Assembly (NCBI GenBank): GCA_002426025.1
Contig: DINP01000137.1
Coordinates: 1 to 7,959, forward strand
Reading direction: 5' to 3'
Source: Bacteroidales bacterium UBA5537
GTDB lineage: Bacteria > Bacteroidota > Bacteroidia > Bacteroidales > Lentimicrobiaceae
DNA: 7,959 nucleotides
Below are positions 1-7,798 of the stretch, piece by piece. Both the position numbers and the translations under genes were made by a program. Below the pieces are notes generated by a model. The model worked only from the letters and a program-made list of their open reading frames with translations, was not told the DNA's origin and ran no database searches. The number at the start of each line of letters is the position of its first letter. Within the stretch, counting starts at the first letter, position 1.

Positions 1-82
1 TCCTGAAATATGAATCGGCTCATGCAATCTTTACTGTTCAATCAATTACAATATCAGGCTATTAAAGGTGCTATTTTGAAAA

Positions 83-841
83 TTATTCTCTGTGAATCTG
101 AGTTGCAGCTGCCTGTGCTGTAGGCATAAGCAGCAAATCGTTGATGTTGACATGCGGCGGCAGAGAGGCTGCATAATAAGCAACTTCGGCTACATCATCG
201 GGGTGCAGGGGTTCAAATCCCTTGTAAACTGCATTGGCTCTTTCCTCATCGCCATTAAATCTGACGAGTGAAAACTCCGTTTCAACCGCTCCGGGAGCAA
301 TCTGGGTTACCTTAATTGCATATTGCAACAGGTCCATTCTCATGGCTTTGCTTATGCTGTCAACCGCGGCTTTTGATGCGCAATAAACATTCCCTTTCGG
401 ATAAACTTCGCGGCCGGCTATGGAGCCAATGTTGATAATATGCCCTCTCCCCTGTTGTATAAAAATCGGGACAACCGCTTTTGAAACATTCAGCAATCCT
501 TTAACATTAGTATCAATCATCCGGTCCCAGTCATCCTGATTGGCATCGTTAAATGCACTCAGGTCCAATGCAAGGCCGGCATTGTTAATCAATACATCTA
601 TGTTGCTGAATTGTACGGGTATTTTCTCAATTGCCAGGTTTACCTCTTCGCGGTTTCTGACATCCAGCACCATCGAATATACCTGAACGTCAAACTTCGT
701 TTTCAATTCAGCTTCAACCTCTGCAAGGCGATCAGCGCGCCTTCCGGCAATAATAACATGATACCCCGACCGGGCAAATCTGAATGCACATGAACGGCCA
801 ATTCCGCTGGTCGCCCCGGTAACAAATACAACTTTATTCAT
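83..841 (-). CDS. SDR family NAD(P)-dependent oxidoreductase, YdfG-like
   Basis: Classical short-chain dehydrogenase/reductase of 252 aa, a cytoplasmic single-domain Rossmann enzyme. Seen: the cofactor motif TGATSGIG at residues 8-15, NNAG at 86-89, and the full catalytic tetrad Asn112, Ser140, Tyr153 and Lys157 (YCASK). PGAVETEF at 183-190 is the usual loop after the active site. Arginines at 34-35, just after strand 2, suggest NADP(H) rather than NAD(H). The Ser-Tyr-Lys spacing and the overall length match the YdfG group, which oxidises L-allo-threonine, serine and 3-hydroxy acids or reduces the matching semialdehydes; the true substrate here is inferred only. The ATG at 841 places the glycine motif eight residues in, as normal. 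A weak AGGG lies just upstream. It follows purL on the same strand after 102 bases, so it may be read through from purL or have its own weak promoter. Family sure, substrate not. Confidence 0.93.
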   Translation of the reverse strand: MNKVVFVTGATSGIGRSCAFRFARSGYHVIIAGRRADRLAEVEAELKTKFDVQVYSMVLDVRNREEVNLAIEKIPVQFSNIDVLINNAGLALDLSAFNDANQDDWDRMIDTNVKGLLNVSKAVVPIFIQQGRGHIINIGSIAGREVYPKGNVYCASKAAVDSISKAMRMDLLQYAIKVTQIAPGAVETEFSLVRFNGDEERANAVYKGFEPLHPDDVAEVAYYAASLPPHVNINDLLLMPTAQAAATQIHRE

Positions 842-902
842 AATTATCCCTGTATGTGTTGCTATGATTTCTCAAACGGAGAAAAGACAAGCGTCATTCC
901 GG

Positions 903-933
903 TAAAAGTATGGAATAAATGTAAATGAACCAA
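903..933 (-). promoter_or_regulatory. possible weak promoter for the SDR gene
   Basis: Read on the minus strand, TTG (933-931), 20 bases, then TACTTTTA (910-903) resembles the Bacteroidota TTTG / TAnnTTTG promoter, with the last base of the -7 box wrong and a short -33. It would give a leader of roughly 55 bases before the ATG at 841. The match is imperfect in A/T-rich DNA and could be chance; read-through from purL is the alternative. Confidence 0.25.
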
Positions 934-943
934 TACCAGCAAA

Positions 944-3900
944 TCAAATTTTATCAGCAGGTAAGTTTGCATGATCTTTTATCCATTCGCGGCTATTCAC
1001 AAAAGCCTTTATCCAGGGGGAAACTTCATCTGAAGTTCGTCCTGTAGGATAATAAGCCCAGTTCCATGGATAAATTGATCGCTCGAGGTGTGGCATAATG
1101 GCGAGGTGGCGACCATCAACCGAAGCAATGGCAGCCGATCCATAATCAGATTGATTTGGGTTTCCCGGATAAGCATCATAGCTGTATTTAACCGGAATCT
1201 GGTAATTTTTTTCACTTAGCGGGAAGCTAAAACGGCCTTCTCCATGCGCAATCCAAATACCCAGACGGGAACCGGCCATATTTCCCAGCATAACGGTATT
1301 GTTTTCAAGAATATCCACATTCAGGAAAGCAGATTCGAATTTTCCGGAAGCATTGTGCAGCATTTTTGGTTTCTCCTCGTGTTCGGGATAGATAAGCCCG
1401 AGTTCAACCATCAACTGGCAGCCATTGCAAACACCAAGGCTTAATGTATCGGGCCGGGCAAAGAACTTATCAAGTGCAGCCTTAGCCTGTGGATTGTAAA
1501 GGAAAGCACCTGCCCATCCCTTGGCAGAACCCAGTACATCAGAATTACTGAAACCACCTACAAAGACAATCATGTTCACATCTTCAAGGGTTTCACGCTC
1601 ACTGATGAGGTCGGTCATGTGTACATCTTTAACATCGAAACCGGCCAAATAAAGCGACCATGCCATTTCCCTGTCGCCGTTCACCCCTTTCTCGCGGATA
1701 ATTGCCGCTTTAATTCCAGAAGGCTCTTTACGATGAAGGTCAATCTCAAACTGGCTGGCTTTACCGGTAAAGTCATCGCCAAACTCAAACGACAATAACT
1801 GTTGTTCGAAGTTGTTAAACCTTTCGTGCGCAAAATCTTCGCCACTTTGCCTGCGATCGAGCAGGTAAGATGTTTTGTACCAGAATTTCCGCATCTGATC
1901 AACATCCAGCTCAGTCATGCCATTGTTATAACGCATGGTGAGGAAACGACGAAACGAAGGCTTCCCAAGCACCTGGTAATTTAAACCAGCTTCGTGCAGG
2001 AGTACCGAAGTATAATCGAGATCATTCACCTGAAGAACCACGCCAGGGTTTTCGCTAAATAAGAGCTTTACTATATCGCTTTCGCCAAAACCACTTAAAT
2101 CGGCGTCGAGGCCAATACCCGGCTGCGAGAACAGCATCTCAAGCAGGGCCGTAACCATTCCACCAGATGAGATATCGTGTCCGGCCAGAACCACACCTCT
2201 GTTTATCAATGTCTGAACCGCATCAAATGCCTTGACAAAATACTGTGGATCATTTACGGTTGGTGCTTCATTCCCCAGTGAATTCAACACCTGGGCAAGG
2301 CTGCTGCCGCCTGTCTTCAATGTGTCATTCGAGAAATCGAGATAAATCAGGGTTGAAGTAAACTCAGGCTGGATAACAGGTTTAACAACTGCTCTTATAT
2401 CACTTACCTCTGCAACTGCTGAAATTATTACCGTTCCTGGCGAATATACCTTATTTCCATCGGGGTATTTCTGAGTCATCGAAAGGGAATCCTTTCCTGT
2501 CGGGATGTTAATTCCCAGCGCTATTGCGAAATTACTGGCCGCTTCCACAGCATTGTAAAGCCGTGCATCTTCACCCGGATTGCGGCATGGCCACATCCAG
2601 TTGGCGCTGAGCGAAACGCTTTTCAGTCCGCCTTCAAGCGGTGCCCAAACGATATTTGTAAGTGCTTCGGCAATTGAAAGTACCGAGCCAGCAGCGGCAT
2701 CAATCAAACCTGCCGCAGGTGCATGGCCAATAGAAGTTGCAATTCCTTTGTTTCCAACAAAATCAAGTGCAACTACCCCAAGATTATTAAGTGGCAACTG
2801 CAAAGGGCCGGCTGTTTGCTGAACCGCAACCCGGCCACTCACTGAACGGTCAACTTTGTTGGTTAACCAATCTTTGCAGGCAACACCTTCCAATTGCAAC
2901 ACTTTTTCAACATAGGTGCGCAGTTCTGCTGCCTTGTAAGATAAAGCCGGATAGGCTGTTTTCAGCGTTGAATCTTCCAAAACTGTTCCGGGAGGGTTCC
3001 CGAACATATCGTGCAGGCTGAGGTCTATCGGTTTTTCACCATTGTTATTGTTTATAAAAGTCAATCGCTGATCGCCGGTTGTATCACCTGCAACGAACAT
3101 AGGGGCGCGCTCGCGTTCGGCTACCCTACTGAGCATTTCCACATCCTCTGGGTGCATAATCAGTCCCATTCGCTCCTGAGATTCATTGCCTAAAATTTCG
3201 CGGCTCGAAAGCGTCGGATCGCCCACCGGCAATTTATCAATATCAATACGGCCGCCAGTAACCTCAACCAATTCTGATAATGAGTTCAGATGCCCGCCTG
3301 CCCCGTGGTCGTGAATTGACACAATCGGATTCTTTTCCATTTCGGCCATAGCCCTTATGGCATTGTAAACCCTTTTCTGCATTTCGGGATTTGAGCGTTG
3401 CACAGCATTCAGCTCAATAGAATTGCTGAACTGACCGGTTGCCACCGATGAAACAGCGCCTCCACCCATGCCGATGCGGTAATTGTCGCCACCCATTACG
3501 ATAACCTTGTCGCCGGGAACCGGGTTGTCTTTCAGACTGTCACATTTACGGGCATAACCCACGCCTCCCGCAAGCATAATCACCTTGTCATATCCATAGG
3601 TCCGTTCATCAGTTTGATGCTCAAAAGTAAGCAGACTGCCACAAATCAGCGGTTGTCCGAATTTATTTCCGAAATCACTGGCTCCGTTCGATGCTTTAAT
3701 CAGAAGCTCTTCGGGTGTCTGATACAGCCATTTCCGTGGTTTAACGGCTGATGCCCATGTTTGTGCATCGCTTGTCCGTGGATAGGAAGTCATATAAACT
3801 GCTGTTCCGGCAATGGGCATTGAGCCTTTGCCACCAGCCATGCGGTCGCGGATTTCACCTCCACTGCCGGTTGCAGCGCCGTTGAATGGTTCAACCGTGG

Positions 3901-4651
3901 TGGGGAAGTTATGTGTTTCAGCCTTAAGCGAAATAACAGAATCTATTTCCCTGACAGAAAAAAAGTCAGGCTTATCCTGAGTGAGCGGGGCAAACTGCAT
4001 AATCTTTGGCCCATCAACAAAAGCTACATTATCTTTATAAGCTGAGATAATGCGATTGTGGTTAAGTTTTGATGTTTTCCGGATCATCGCGAAAAGGGTC
4101 TCTTCCTTTTCTTTGCCATCAATTATAAAAGTACCATTGAATATCTTATGCCTGCAGTGCTCCGAATTAACCTGTGAAAACCCAAAAACCTCACTGTCGG
4201 TGAGGGGCCGGCCAAGTCTTTTGCTGAGTTCGCTCAGATAATCAATTTCATCCTGTGAAAGCGCCAAGCCTTCCTGATTATTGTATGCAGCAATATCCTC
4301 AACATGCCTTACCGGCTCCGGCTCATGTACAATGGTGAACAATTCCTGATCAAGATCTTCGGACAATACCTGAAGCATAGGGTCAAATCTGGCATTGCGG
4401 CCTAGCACTTCCTGGTATTCCTCGATGCGGGTTATACCTTGGATGCCCATATTCTGGGTAATTTCAACGGCGTTGGTGCTCCACGGGGTAATCATTTCGC
4501 GACGTGGACCAATAAAAAAGCCCGATACAGACCGGGCTTCAAGACATTCGGCGCCACCGAACAACCAATTGAGTTTCTGAACATCGTCGTGTGTGAGTTC
4601 CTGTTGGCTGCTAACGGCATATAAAAATTTTCCTCTGAAAAAACGGATCAT
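944..4651 (-). CDS. purL: phosphoribosylformylglycinamidine synthase (FGAM synthetase), single-chain form
   Basis: Catalyses the fourth step of de novo purine synthesis: FGAR + glutamine + ATP to FGAM + glutamate + ADP + Pi, in the cytoplasm. The 1235-aa chain is the long fused form, close to the roughly 1300 aa of the enterobacterial enzyme. Domains in order: an N-terminal PurS-like part (about 1-140, with GPRREMITPWSTNAVEI at 48-64), a linker, the two-half ATP-dependent synthetase (about 155-960) and a C-terminal class I glutamine amidotransferase (about 980-1235). Motifs seen: SQVNSEHCRH 159-168, KAETHNFPT 243-251, IHDHGAGG 446-453, GNESQERM 488-495, PTGKDSLSM 717-725, GHDISSGG 824-831. 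The amidotransferase triad is complete: Cys1075 in GVCNGCQ, His1188 and Glu1190 in MPHLER, so ammonia should be made in the same chain and no separate PurQ or PurS is needed. The stop is TGA. The ATG at 4651 sits about 25 bases from a good -7 box and has no Shine-Dalgarno sequence. Confidence 0.98.
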   Translation of the reverse strand: MIRFFRGKFLYAVSSQQELTHDDVQKLNWLFGGAECLEARSVSGFFIGPRREMITPWSTNAVEITQNMGIQGITRIEEYQEVLGRNARFDPMLQVLSEDLDQELFTIVHEPEPVRHVEDIAAYNNQEGLALSQDEIDYLSELSKRLGRPLTDSEVFGFSQVNSEHCRHKIFNGTFIIDGKEKEETLFAMIRKTSKLNHNRIISAYKDNVAFVDGPKIMQFAPLTQDKPDFFSVREIDSVISLKAETHNFPTTVEPFNGAATGSGGEIRDRMAGGKGSMPIAGTAVYMTSYPRTSDAQTWASAVKPRKWLYQTPEELLIKASNGASDFGNKFGQPLICGSLLTFEHQTDERTYGYDKVIMLAGGVGYARKCDSLKDNPVPGDKVIVMGGDNYRIGMGGGAVSSVATGQFSNSIELNAVQRSNPEMQKRVYNAIRAMAEMEKNPIVSIHDHGAGGHLNSLSELVEVTGGRIDIDKLPVGDPTLSSREILGNESQERMGLIMHPEDVEMLSRVAERERAPMFVAGDTTGDQRLTFINNNNGEKPIDLSLHDMFGNPPGTVLEDSTLKTAYPALSYKAAELRTYVEKVLQLEGVACKDWLTNKVDRSVSGRVAVQQTAGPLQLPLNNLGVVALDFVGNKGIATSIGHAPAAGLIDAAAGSVLSIAEALTNIVWAPLEGGLKSVSLSANWMWPCRNPGEDARLYNAVEAASNFAIALGINIPTGKDSLSMTQKYPDGNKVYSPGTVIISAVAEVSDIRAVVKPVIQPEFTSTLIYLDFSNDTLKTGGSSLAQVLNSLGNEAPTVNDPQYFVKAFDAVQTLINRGVVLAGHDISSGGMVTALLEMLFSQPGIGLDADLSGFGESDIVKLLFSENPGVVLQVNDLDYTSVLLHEAGLNYQVLGKPSFRRFLTMRYNNGMTELDVDQMRKFWYKTSYLLDRRQSGEDFAHERFNNFEQQLLSFEFGDDFTGKASQFEIDLHRKEPSGIKAAIIREKGVNGDREMAWSLYLAGFDVKDVHMTDLISERETLEDVNMIVFVGGFSNSDVLGSAKGWAGAFLYNPQAKAALDKFFARPDTLSLGVCNGCQLMVELGLIYPEHEEKPKMLHNASGKFESAFLNVDILENNTVMLGNMAGSRLGIWIAHGEGRFSFPLSEKNYQIPVKYSYDAYPGNPNQSDYGSAAIASVDGRHLAIMPHLERSIYPWNWAYYPTGRTSDEVSPWIKAFVNSREWIKDHANLPADKI

Positions 4652-4675
4652 TGGTTAAAGATTTTATGGATGCCG

Positions 4676-4683
4676 CAAAGATA
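4676..4683 (-). promoter_or_regulatory. -7 element of the purL promoter
   Basis: On the minus strand this reads TATCTTTG, a perfect match to the Bacteroidota -7 consensus TAnnTTTG. Transcription would start near 4670, giving a leader of about 19 bases. I see no TTTG at the expected -33 distance (about 4703-4707), so recognition may rest on the -7 box alone or on an activator. No riboswitch fits in so short a leader. Confidence 0.55.
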
Positions 4684-4760
4684 CAAATTCAGTTAAAGAT
4701 TGGATTGATAATAAAAATACTTTATTTATCAAATAATGAAAATCGTAGCCATATAAAGCC

Positions 4761-4768
4761 TACCTTTG
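4761..4768 (+). promoter_or_regulatory. -7 element of the helicase promoter
   Basis: TACCTTTG matches the Bacteroidota -7 consensus TAnnTTTG exactly. A start near 4773 would leave about 19 bases before the ATG at 4792. No TTTG is visible 19-21 bases upstream. The box lies inside the in-frame N-terminal extension that a longest-ORF call would give, which supports the internal start at 4792. Confidence 0.5.
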
Positions 4769-4791
4769 CGCGCTTATTTGTAAACTCTATT

Positions 4792-6618
4792 ATGCTTAAT
4801 TTTCAAGAACTTGGCTTAAAACCGCAGCTACTTCAAGCGGTCGAAGCCCTGGGTTTTAAGGAACCCATGCCTGTGCAGGCAGAAGTAATTCCCACACTTA
4901 TTAACAATCCAAGCGATTTAGTAGGACTTGCCCAAACCGGTACCGGCAAAACCGCCGGATTCGGATTACCCGTGTTGCATCACATTGACCCGGAAATTAA
5001 AAACGCGCAGGCATTGATTTTATGCCCTACCCGCGAGCTCTGCCTCCAGATTTCGCGCGACCTCAGGAGCTTTGCCGAATTTATTCCAAAGATTAAGGTA
5101 TCAGCAGTTTATGGTGGTGCCAGCATCGAACTTCAGATCAGGCAACTGTCAGAAGGCCCACAAGTAATTGTTGCTACTCCCGGTCGCCTCAACGATATGA
5201 TCCGCCGCAAAAGGGTTGACCTGAGCCACGTTTCGTGGGTGGTGCTTGATGAAGCCGACGAAATGCTCGATATGGGTTTCCAGGAAGATGTTGATACCAT
5301 TCTGGAATGTACCCCACAAGAAAAATATACACTGCTCTTTTCAGCGACCATGCCCGATCAGGTTGAGCGCATCCTGGCAAAGTATATGACCGACCCGGTA
5401 ATTAAAACTGTCGGTAAACGAAACTCAGGCACCGCGAATGTAAAACACATGTATTATCTGGTACATGCACGCGACCGTTATGCAGCGCTGAAGCGGATTG
5501 CAGACTACAACCCAAGCATTTATGCCATCGTTTTCTGTCGTACCCGCATCGAAACCCAGGAAATTGCCGATTCGCTGATCCGCGACGGATATAATGCCGA
5601 TTCATTGCATGGCGACCTTTCACAGGCCCAACGCGACCATGTTATGGGACGTTTCCGCAGTGGAAGCCTCCAGATGCTGGTTGCTACCGATGTTGCCGCC
5701 CGTGGACTCGATGTGAACAACCTTACCCATGTTATCAACTATAACCTTCCCGACGACTCAGAAGTGTATATCCACCGGAGTGGACGTACAGGTAGGGCCG
5801 ATAAACTTGGTATCTGCATTTCCATTATCAATCTGAAAGAAAAATTCAAAATCAGGCAGATTGAGAAGATGATCAAACGCGAATTTGCTATGGCAAAAAT
5901 CCCTACAGGGGAGCAGGTTTGCGAAAAACAGCTTTTTCACCACGTTGACCGTATGGAAAATGTTGTACTCGATGAAGAAATTGAATCTTTCCTTCCGGTA
6001 ATTTACCGCAAACTGGAGTGGATGGACAGGGAACAGATTATTAAACGTTTTGTTTCACTCGAATTTAACCGCTTTCTCGAATATTACCGCGACGCCAAAG
6101 ACCTGAATGTAACTGATGATCCTCGCAGGGAAAGGGAACCACGCGATTCACGCGATGGAAGAGAAGGTCGTGAAGGCCGTGAAGGCCGTGGGCCTCGCGA
6201 GAAACGCGAACCCCGTGGCGATTTTGGCTCAGGCAACTTCAGCCGTATGTTTTTAAGTATTGGCCGAAAGGACAGGGTTTTACCTCCTCAAATCATAGGG
6301 CTGATAAACGAAGTTACCCGTTCGCGCGAAATTAAAATTGGCCGTATTGATATTCTGGATAGTTACAGTTTTGTTGATATTGAGACAAAATCAGTTGATA
6401 AGGTGTTGAAAGCGTTTGCCAACGATAAGTTCAATCCCGATGGTGTCCGCATCGAACAGGCTGCAGATAGGCCTGAGACATCGGCTCCGGTAAAAAGAAA
6501 CCGTTATAAAGACAGCCCCGATAGTCAGCCAATGTTTAACCGAAAGAAAAAACCAGGCTGGGGTGCTGATAACCGCAGAGACAAAAAGCCAGGATCTTAT
6601 AAGCCCAGAAAGAAATAA
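4792..6618 (+). CDS. deaD: DEAD-box ATP-dependent RNA helicase, DeaD/CsdA-like with C-terminal RNA-binding domain
   Basis: Unwinds or remodels structured RNA with ATP; relatives act in ribosome assembly, mRNA decay and cold adaptation. The 608-aa protein has every helicase motif: a Q-motif region at about 4-29, AQTGTGKT (I) 47-54, PTREL (Ia) 79-83, TPGR (Ib) 129-132, DEAD (II) 153-156, SAT (III) 185-187, VFCRT (IV) 247-251, ATDVAARGLDV (V) 298-308 and HRSGRTGR (VI) 328-335. A charged Arg/Glu/Gly linker (about 445-476) is followed by a DbpA-type RNA-binding domain (about 483-560) and a basic tail (566-608) rich in Lys/Arg, likely for extra RNA contact. The frame stays open back to 4651, but I chose the ATG at 4792 because homologues begin just before the Q motif (MLNFQELGL) and because the extension would cover both divergent promoters. 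Family is certain; the symbol is by architecture, and CshA or RhlE-like naming is possible. Confidence 0.95.
   Translation: MLNFQELGLKPQLLQAVEALGFKEPMPVQAEVIPTLINNPSDLVGLAQTGTGKTAGFGLPVLHHIDPEIKNAQALILCPTRELCLQISRDLRSFAEFIPKIKVSAVYGGASIELQIRQLSEGPQVIVATPGRLNDMIRRKRVDLSHVSWVVLDEADEMLDMGFQEDVDTILECTPQEKYTLLFSATMPDQVERILAKYMTDPVIKTVGKRNSGTANVKHMYYLVHARDRYAALKRIADYNPSIYAIVFCRTRIETQEIADSLIRDGYNADSLHGDLSQAQRDHVMGRFRSGSLQMLVATDVAARGLDVNNLTHVINYNLPDDSEVYIHRSGRTGRADKLGICISIINLKEKFKIRQIEKMIKREFAMAKIPTGEQVCEKQLFHHVDRMENVVLDEEIESFLPVIYRKLEWMDREQIIKRFVSLEFNRFLEYYRDAKDLNVTDDPRREREPRDSRDGREGREGREGRGPREKREPRGDFGSGNFSRMFLSIGRKDRVLPPQIIGLINEVTRSREIKIGRIDILDSYSFVDIETKSVDKVLKAFANDKFNPDGVRIEQAADRPETSAPVKRNRYKDSPDSQPMFNRKKKPGWGADNRRDKKPGSYKPRKK
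6157..6189 (+). repeat. 9-base tandem repeat encoding Gly-Arg-Glu units in the helicase linker
   Basis: About 3.7 copies of a 9-base in-frame unit (the last two, GAAGGCCGT, are identical) encode GRE repeats at residues 456-466 of the helicase. It sits in the disordered charged linker between the helicase core and the RNA-binding domain, where copy-number change in steps of three codons would be tolerated. Confidence 0.8.
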
Positions 6619-6638
6619 AAAGCATTTTCCGCTTTAAC

Positions 6639-6675
6639 AAAAACAGGCCACCTCTCTATAAGGCAGCCTGTTTTT
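6639..6675. terminator. bidirectional intrinsic terminator between the helicase and trxB
   Basis: AAAAACAGGC (6639-6648) pairs perfectly with GCCTGTTTTT (6666-6675). The 17-base loop can form a further CCT/AGG pairing (6651-6653 with 6661-6663). T6671-6676 gives the U-tract for plus-strand transcripts leaving the helicase (stop at 6618), and A6639-6643 gives one for minus-strand transcripts leaving trxB (stop at 6696). The convergent gene order fits a shared terminator. Confidence 0.85.
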
Positions 6676-6695
6676 TCGTTATTATTGCTTTCAGT

Positions 6696-7637
6696 TTACT
6701 CTGTTGCTGAAATAAACCTTTCAGCCTCGATAGCTGCCATACAACCAGTACCGGCTGCGGTAACTGCCTGGCGGAAAATATGGTCCTGAACATCGCCTGC
6801 TGCAAAAACACCGGGCACATTGGTACGGGTTGAACCCGGAACCGTTTTGATGTAACCATTCTCATCCAGATCAATCTGACCCTTGAATAATTCGGTATTG
6901 GGTTTATGCCCGATAGCAACAAAGAAACCCTGTACATCTATCTGCTTAACTTCCCCGGTTTTTACATTCTCAATCAATGCACCGGTTACCGTTTTACCAT
7001 CACCTACAATTTCTTTTGTTACGCTATCCCAGAGAATTTCGATATTGGCAGTATTCATCACCTTATTCTGCATGGCCTTACTGGCGCGCAATTCATCGCG
7101 GCGGACAATCATGTAAACCTTGCGGCCGAGTTTTGCCAGATAGGTAGCTTCTTCGCAGGCGGTATCACCTCCACCAACCACGGCAATATCCTGTCCACGG
7201 AAGAAGAAACCATCGCAGGTAGCGCAGGCCGAAACTCCATGTCCGTTGTAGCGGGCCTCAGATTCAATACCCATCCACTTGGCGGTGGCTCCGGTTGCTA
7301 TAATTACGGTTTCTGCCAGTATTTTCTTTCCGTCGTCAGCTGTAACCTTAAATGGCCTTTGTGAAAAATCAACTTCTGTAATAATTCCCCAGCGCATTTC
7401 AGTGCCAAAGCGTTCAGCCTGTTTTTGCATTTCAATCATCATATCGGGACCCTGAACACCATTGGGGTAACCCGGGAAATTATCAACTTCGGTGGTTGAT
7501 GTTAACTGGCCACCAGGCTGAAGGCCCTGGTAAACAACCGGTTTCAAATCAGCTCTTGCAGCATAAATAGCAGCAGTATATCCGGCAGGCCCCGAACCTA
7601 TAATCAGGCATTCAATTTTCTCAAATTCTTCGTTCAT
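6696..7637 (-). CDS. trxB: thioredoxin-disulfide reductase
   Basis: Low-molecular-weight, FAD-containing thioredoxin reductase: passes electrons from NADPH to oxidised thioredoxin in the cytoplasm, feeding ribonucleotide reductase and thiol repair. The 313 aa match the family's 310-320. Seen in order: FAD-binding GSGPAG 14-19, PGGQL 41-45, a TGA turn at 115-117, the redox pair Cys138 and Cys141 (CATCD), NADPH-binding GGGDTACEEA 155-164 with VRRDELRASK 178-187 (Arg179/180/184 read the 2'-phosphate, so NADPH not NADH), GHKPNT 243-248, and FAD-binding GVFAAGDVQD 276-285 followed by FRQAVTAAGTG 288-298. The active-site pair lies inside the NADPH domain, as in the bacterial type. The ATG at 7637 puts the FAD motif 14 residues in; no Shine-Dalgarno is present, as is common in this phylum. 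No thioredoxin gene is adjacent. It is monocistronic, between its own promoter and the terminator shared with the helicase. Confidence 0.98.
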   Translation of the reverse strand: MNEEFEKIECLIIGSGPAGYTAAIYAARADLKPVVYQGLQPGGQLTSTTEVDNFPGYPNGVQGPDMMIEMQKQAERFGTEMRWGIITEVDFSQRPFKVTADDGKKILAETVIIATGATAKWMGIESEARYNGHGVSACATCDGFFFRGQDIAVVGGGDTACEEATYLAKLGRKVYMIVRRDELRASKAMQNKVMNTANIEILWDSVTKEIVGDGKTVTGALIENVKTGEVKQIDVQGFFVAIGHKPNTELFKGQIDLDENGYIKTVPGSTRTNVPGVFAAGDVQDHIFRQAVTAAGTGCMAAIEAERFISATE

Positions 7638-7677
7638 TGTGGTTATATTTTGATTTATTTTTTTGATTTCGTGTATT

Positions 7678-7709
7678 CAAATTTATGCTTTCGTATTTGA
7701 TTGGCCAAA
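7678..7709 (-). promoter_or_regulatory. trxB promoter, Bacteroidota type
   Basis: On the minus strand TTTG (7709-7706), 20 bases, then TAAATTTG (7685-7678) fits TTTG-N19-21-TAnnTTTG fully. Transcription would start near 7672, leaving about 35 A/T-rich bases before the trxB ATG. The -33 box overlaps the upstream copy of an 11-base direct repeat whose other copy contains the -7 box. Confidence 0.7.
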
Positions 7710-7716
7710 TTTATGC
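7678..7716. repeat. direct repeat CAAATTTATGC, two copies 28 bases apart, over the trxB promoter
   Basis: CAAATTTATGC occurs at 7678-7688 and identically at 7706-7716. The first copy contains the -7 box of trxB and the second its -33 box. The second copy also contains a TAAATTTG on the minus strand but lacks a well-spaced -33. It could be a duplicated promoter element or a pair of operator sites. Confidence 0.6.
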
Positions 7717-7730
7717 CAAAATATTAAATC

Positions 7731-7754
7731 ATTGTTTAACAATATATTAACAAT
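7731..7754. repeat. TTAACAAT repeat pair with overlapping small palindrome in the trxB/tRNA spacer
   Basis: TTAACAAT occurs at 7736-7743 and 7747-7754, 11 bases apart (about one helical turn), and ATTGTT-T-AACAAT at 7731-7743 is a perfect inverted repeat. It lies about 20 bases upstream of the trxB -33 box, a position where a regulator could bind. The DNA is A/T-rich, so chance is a serious alternative. Confidence 0.3.
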
Positions 7755-7798
7755 TAGACAAAATGGCAGTCGGGGAGAATAACAAAAATTTAAAGGAA

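Noticed and set aside
1..82. Possible end of another gene or a terminator left of the SDR gene
   Set aside because: No open frame can be supported in this stretch, and the only pairing seen (CCTGA at 3-6 region with TCAGG near 55-59) is five bases with a very long loop.
868..884. Small hairpin TTTCTC / GAGAAA with a 5-base loop between purL and the SDR gene
   Set aside because: Only six pairs, two of them G-C, and no U-tract follows on the minus strand, so it is not a convincing purL terminator.
1244..4241. Several 60-80 residue open frames on the plus strand within purL
   Set aside because: They are antisense shadows of a well-conserved purL reading frame; none shows a family motif or a promoter.
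6656..6937. 93-residue minus-strand open frame at the end of trxB
   Set aside because: It is a shifted frame over the trxB 3' end and the terminator, with no domain or promoter of its own.
6906..7364. 152-residue plus-strand open frame
   Set aside because: It lies wholly antisense inside trxB, has no recognisable domain, and the trxB frame carries all the expected motifs.
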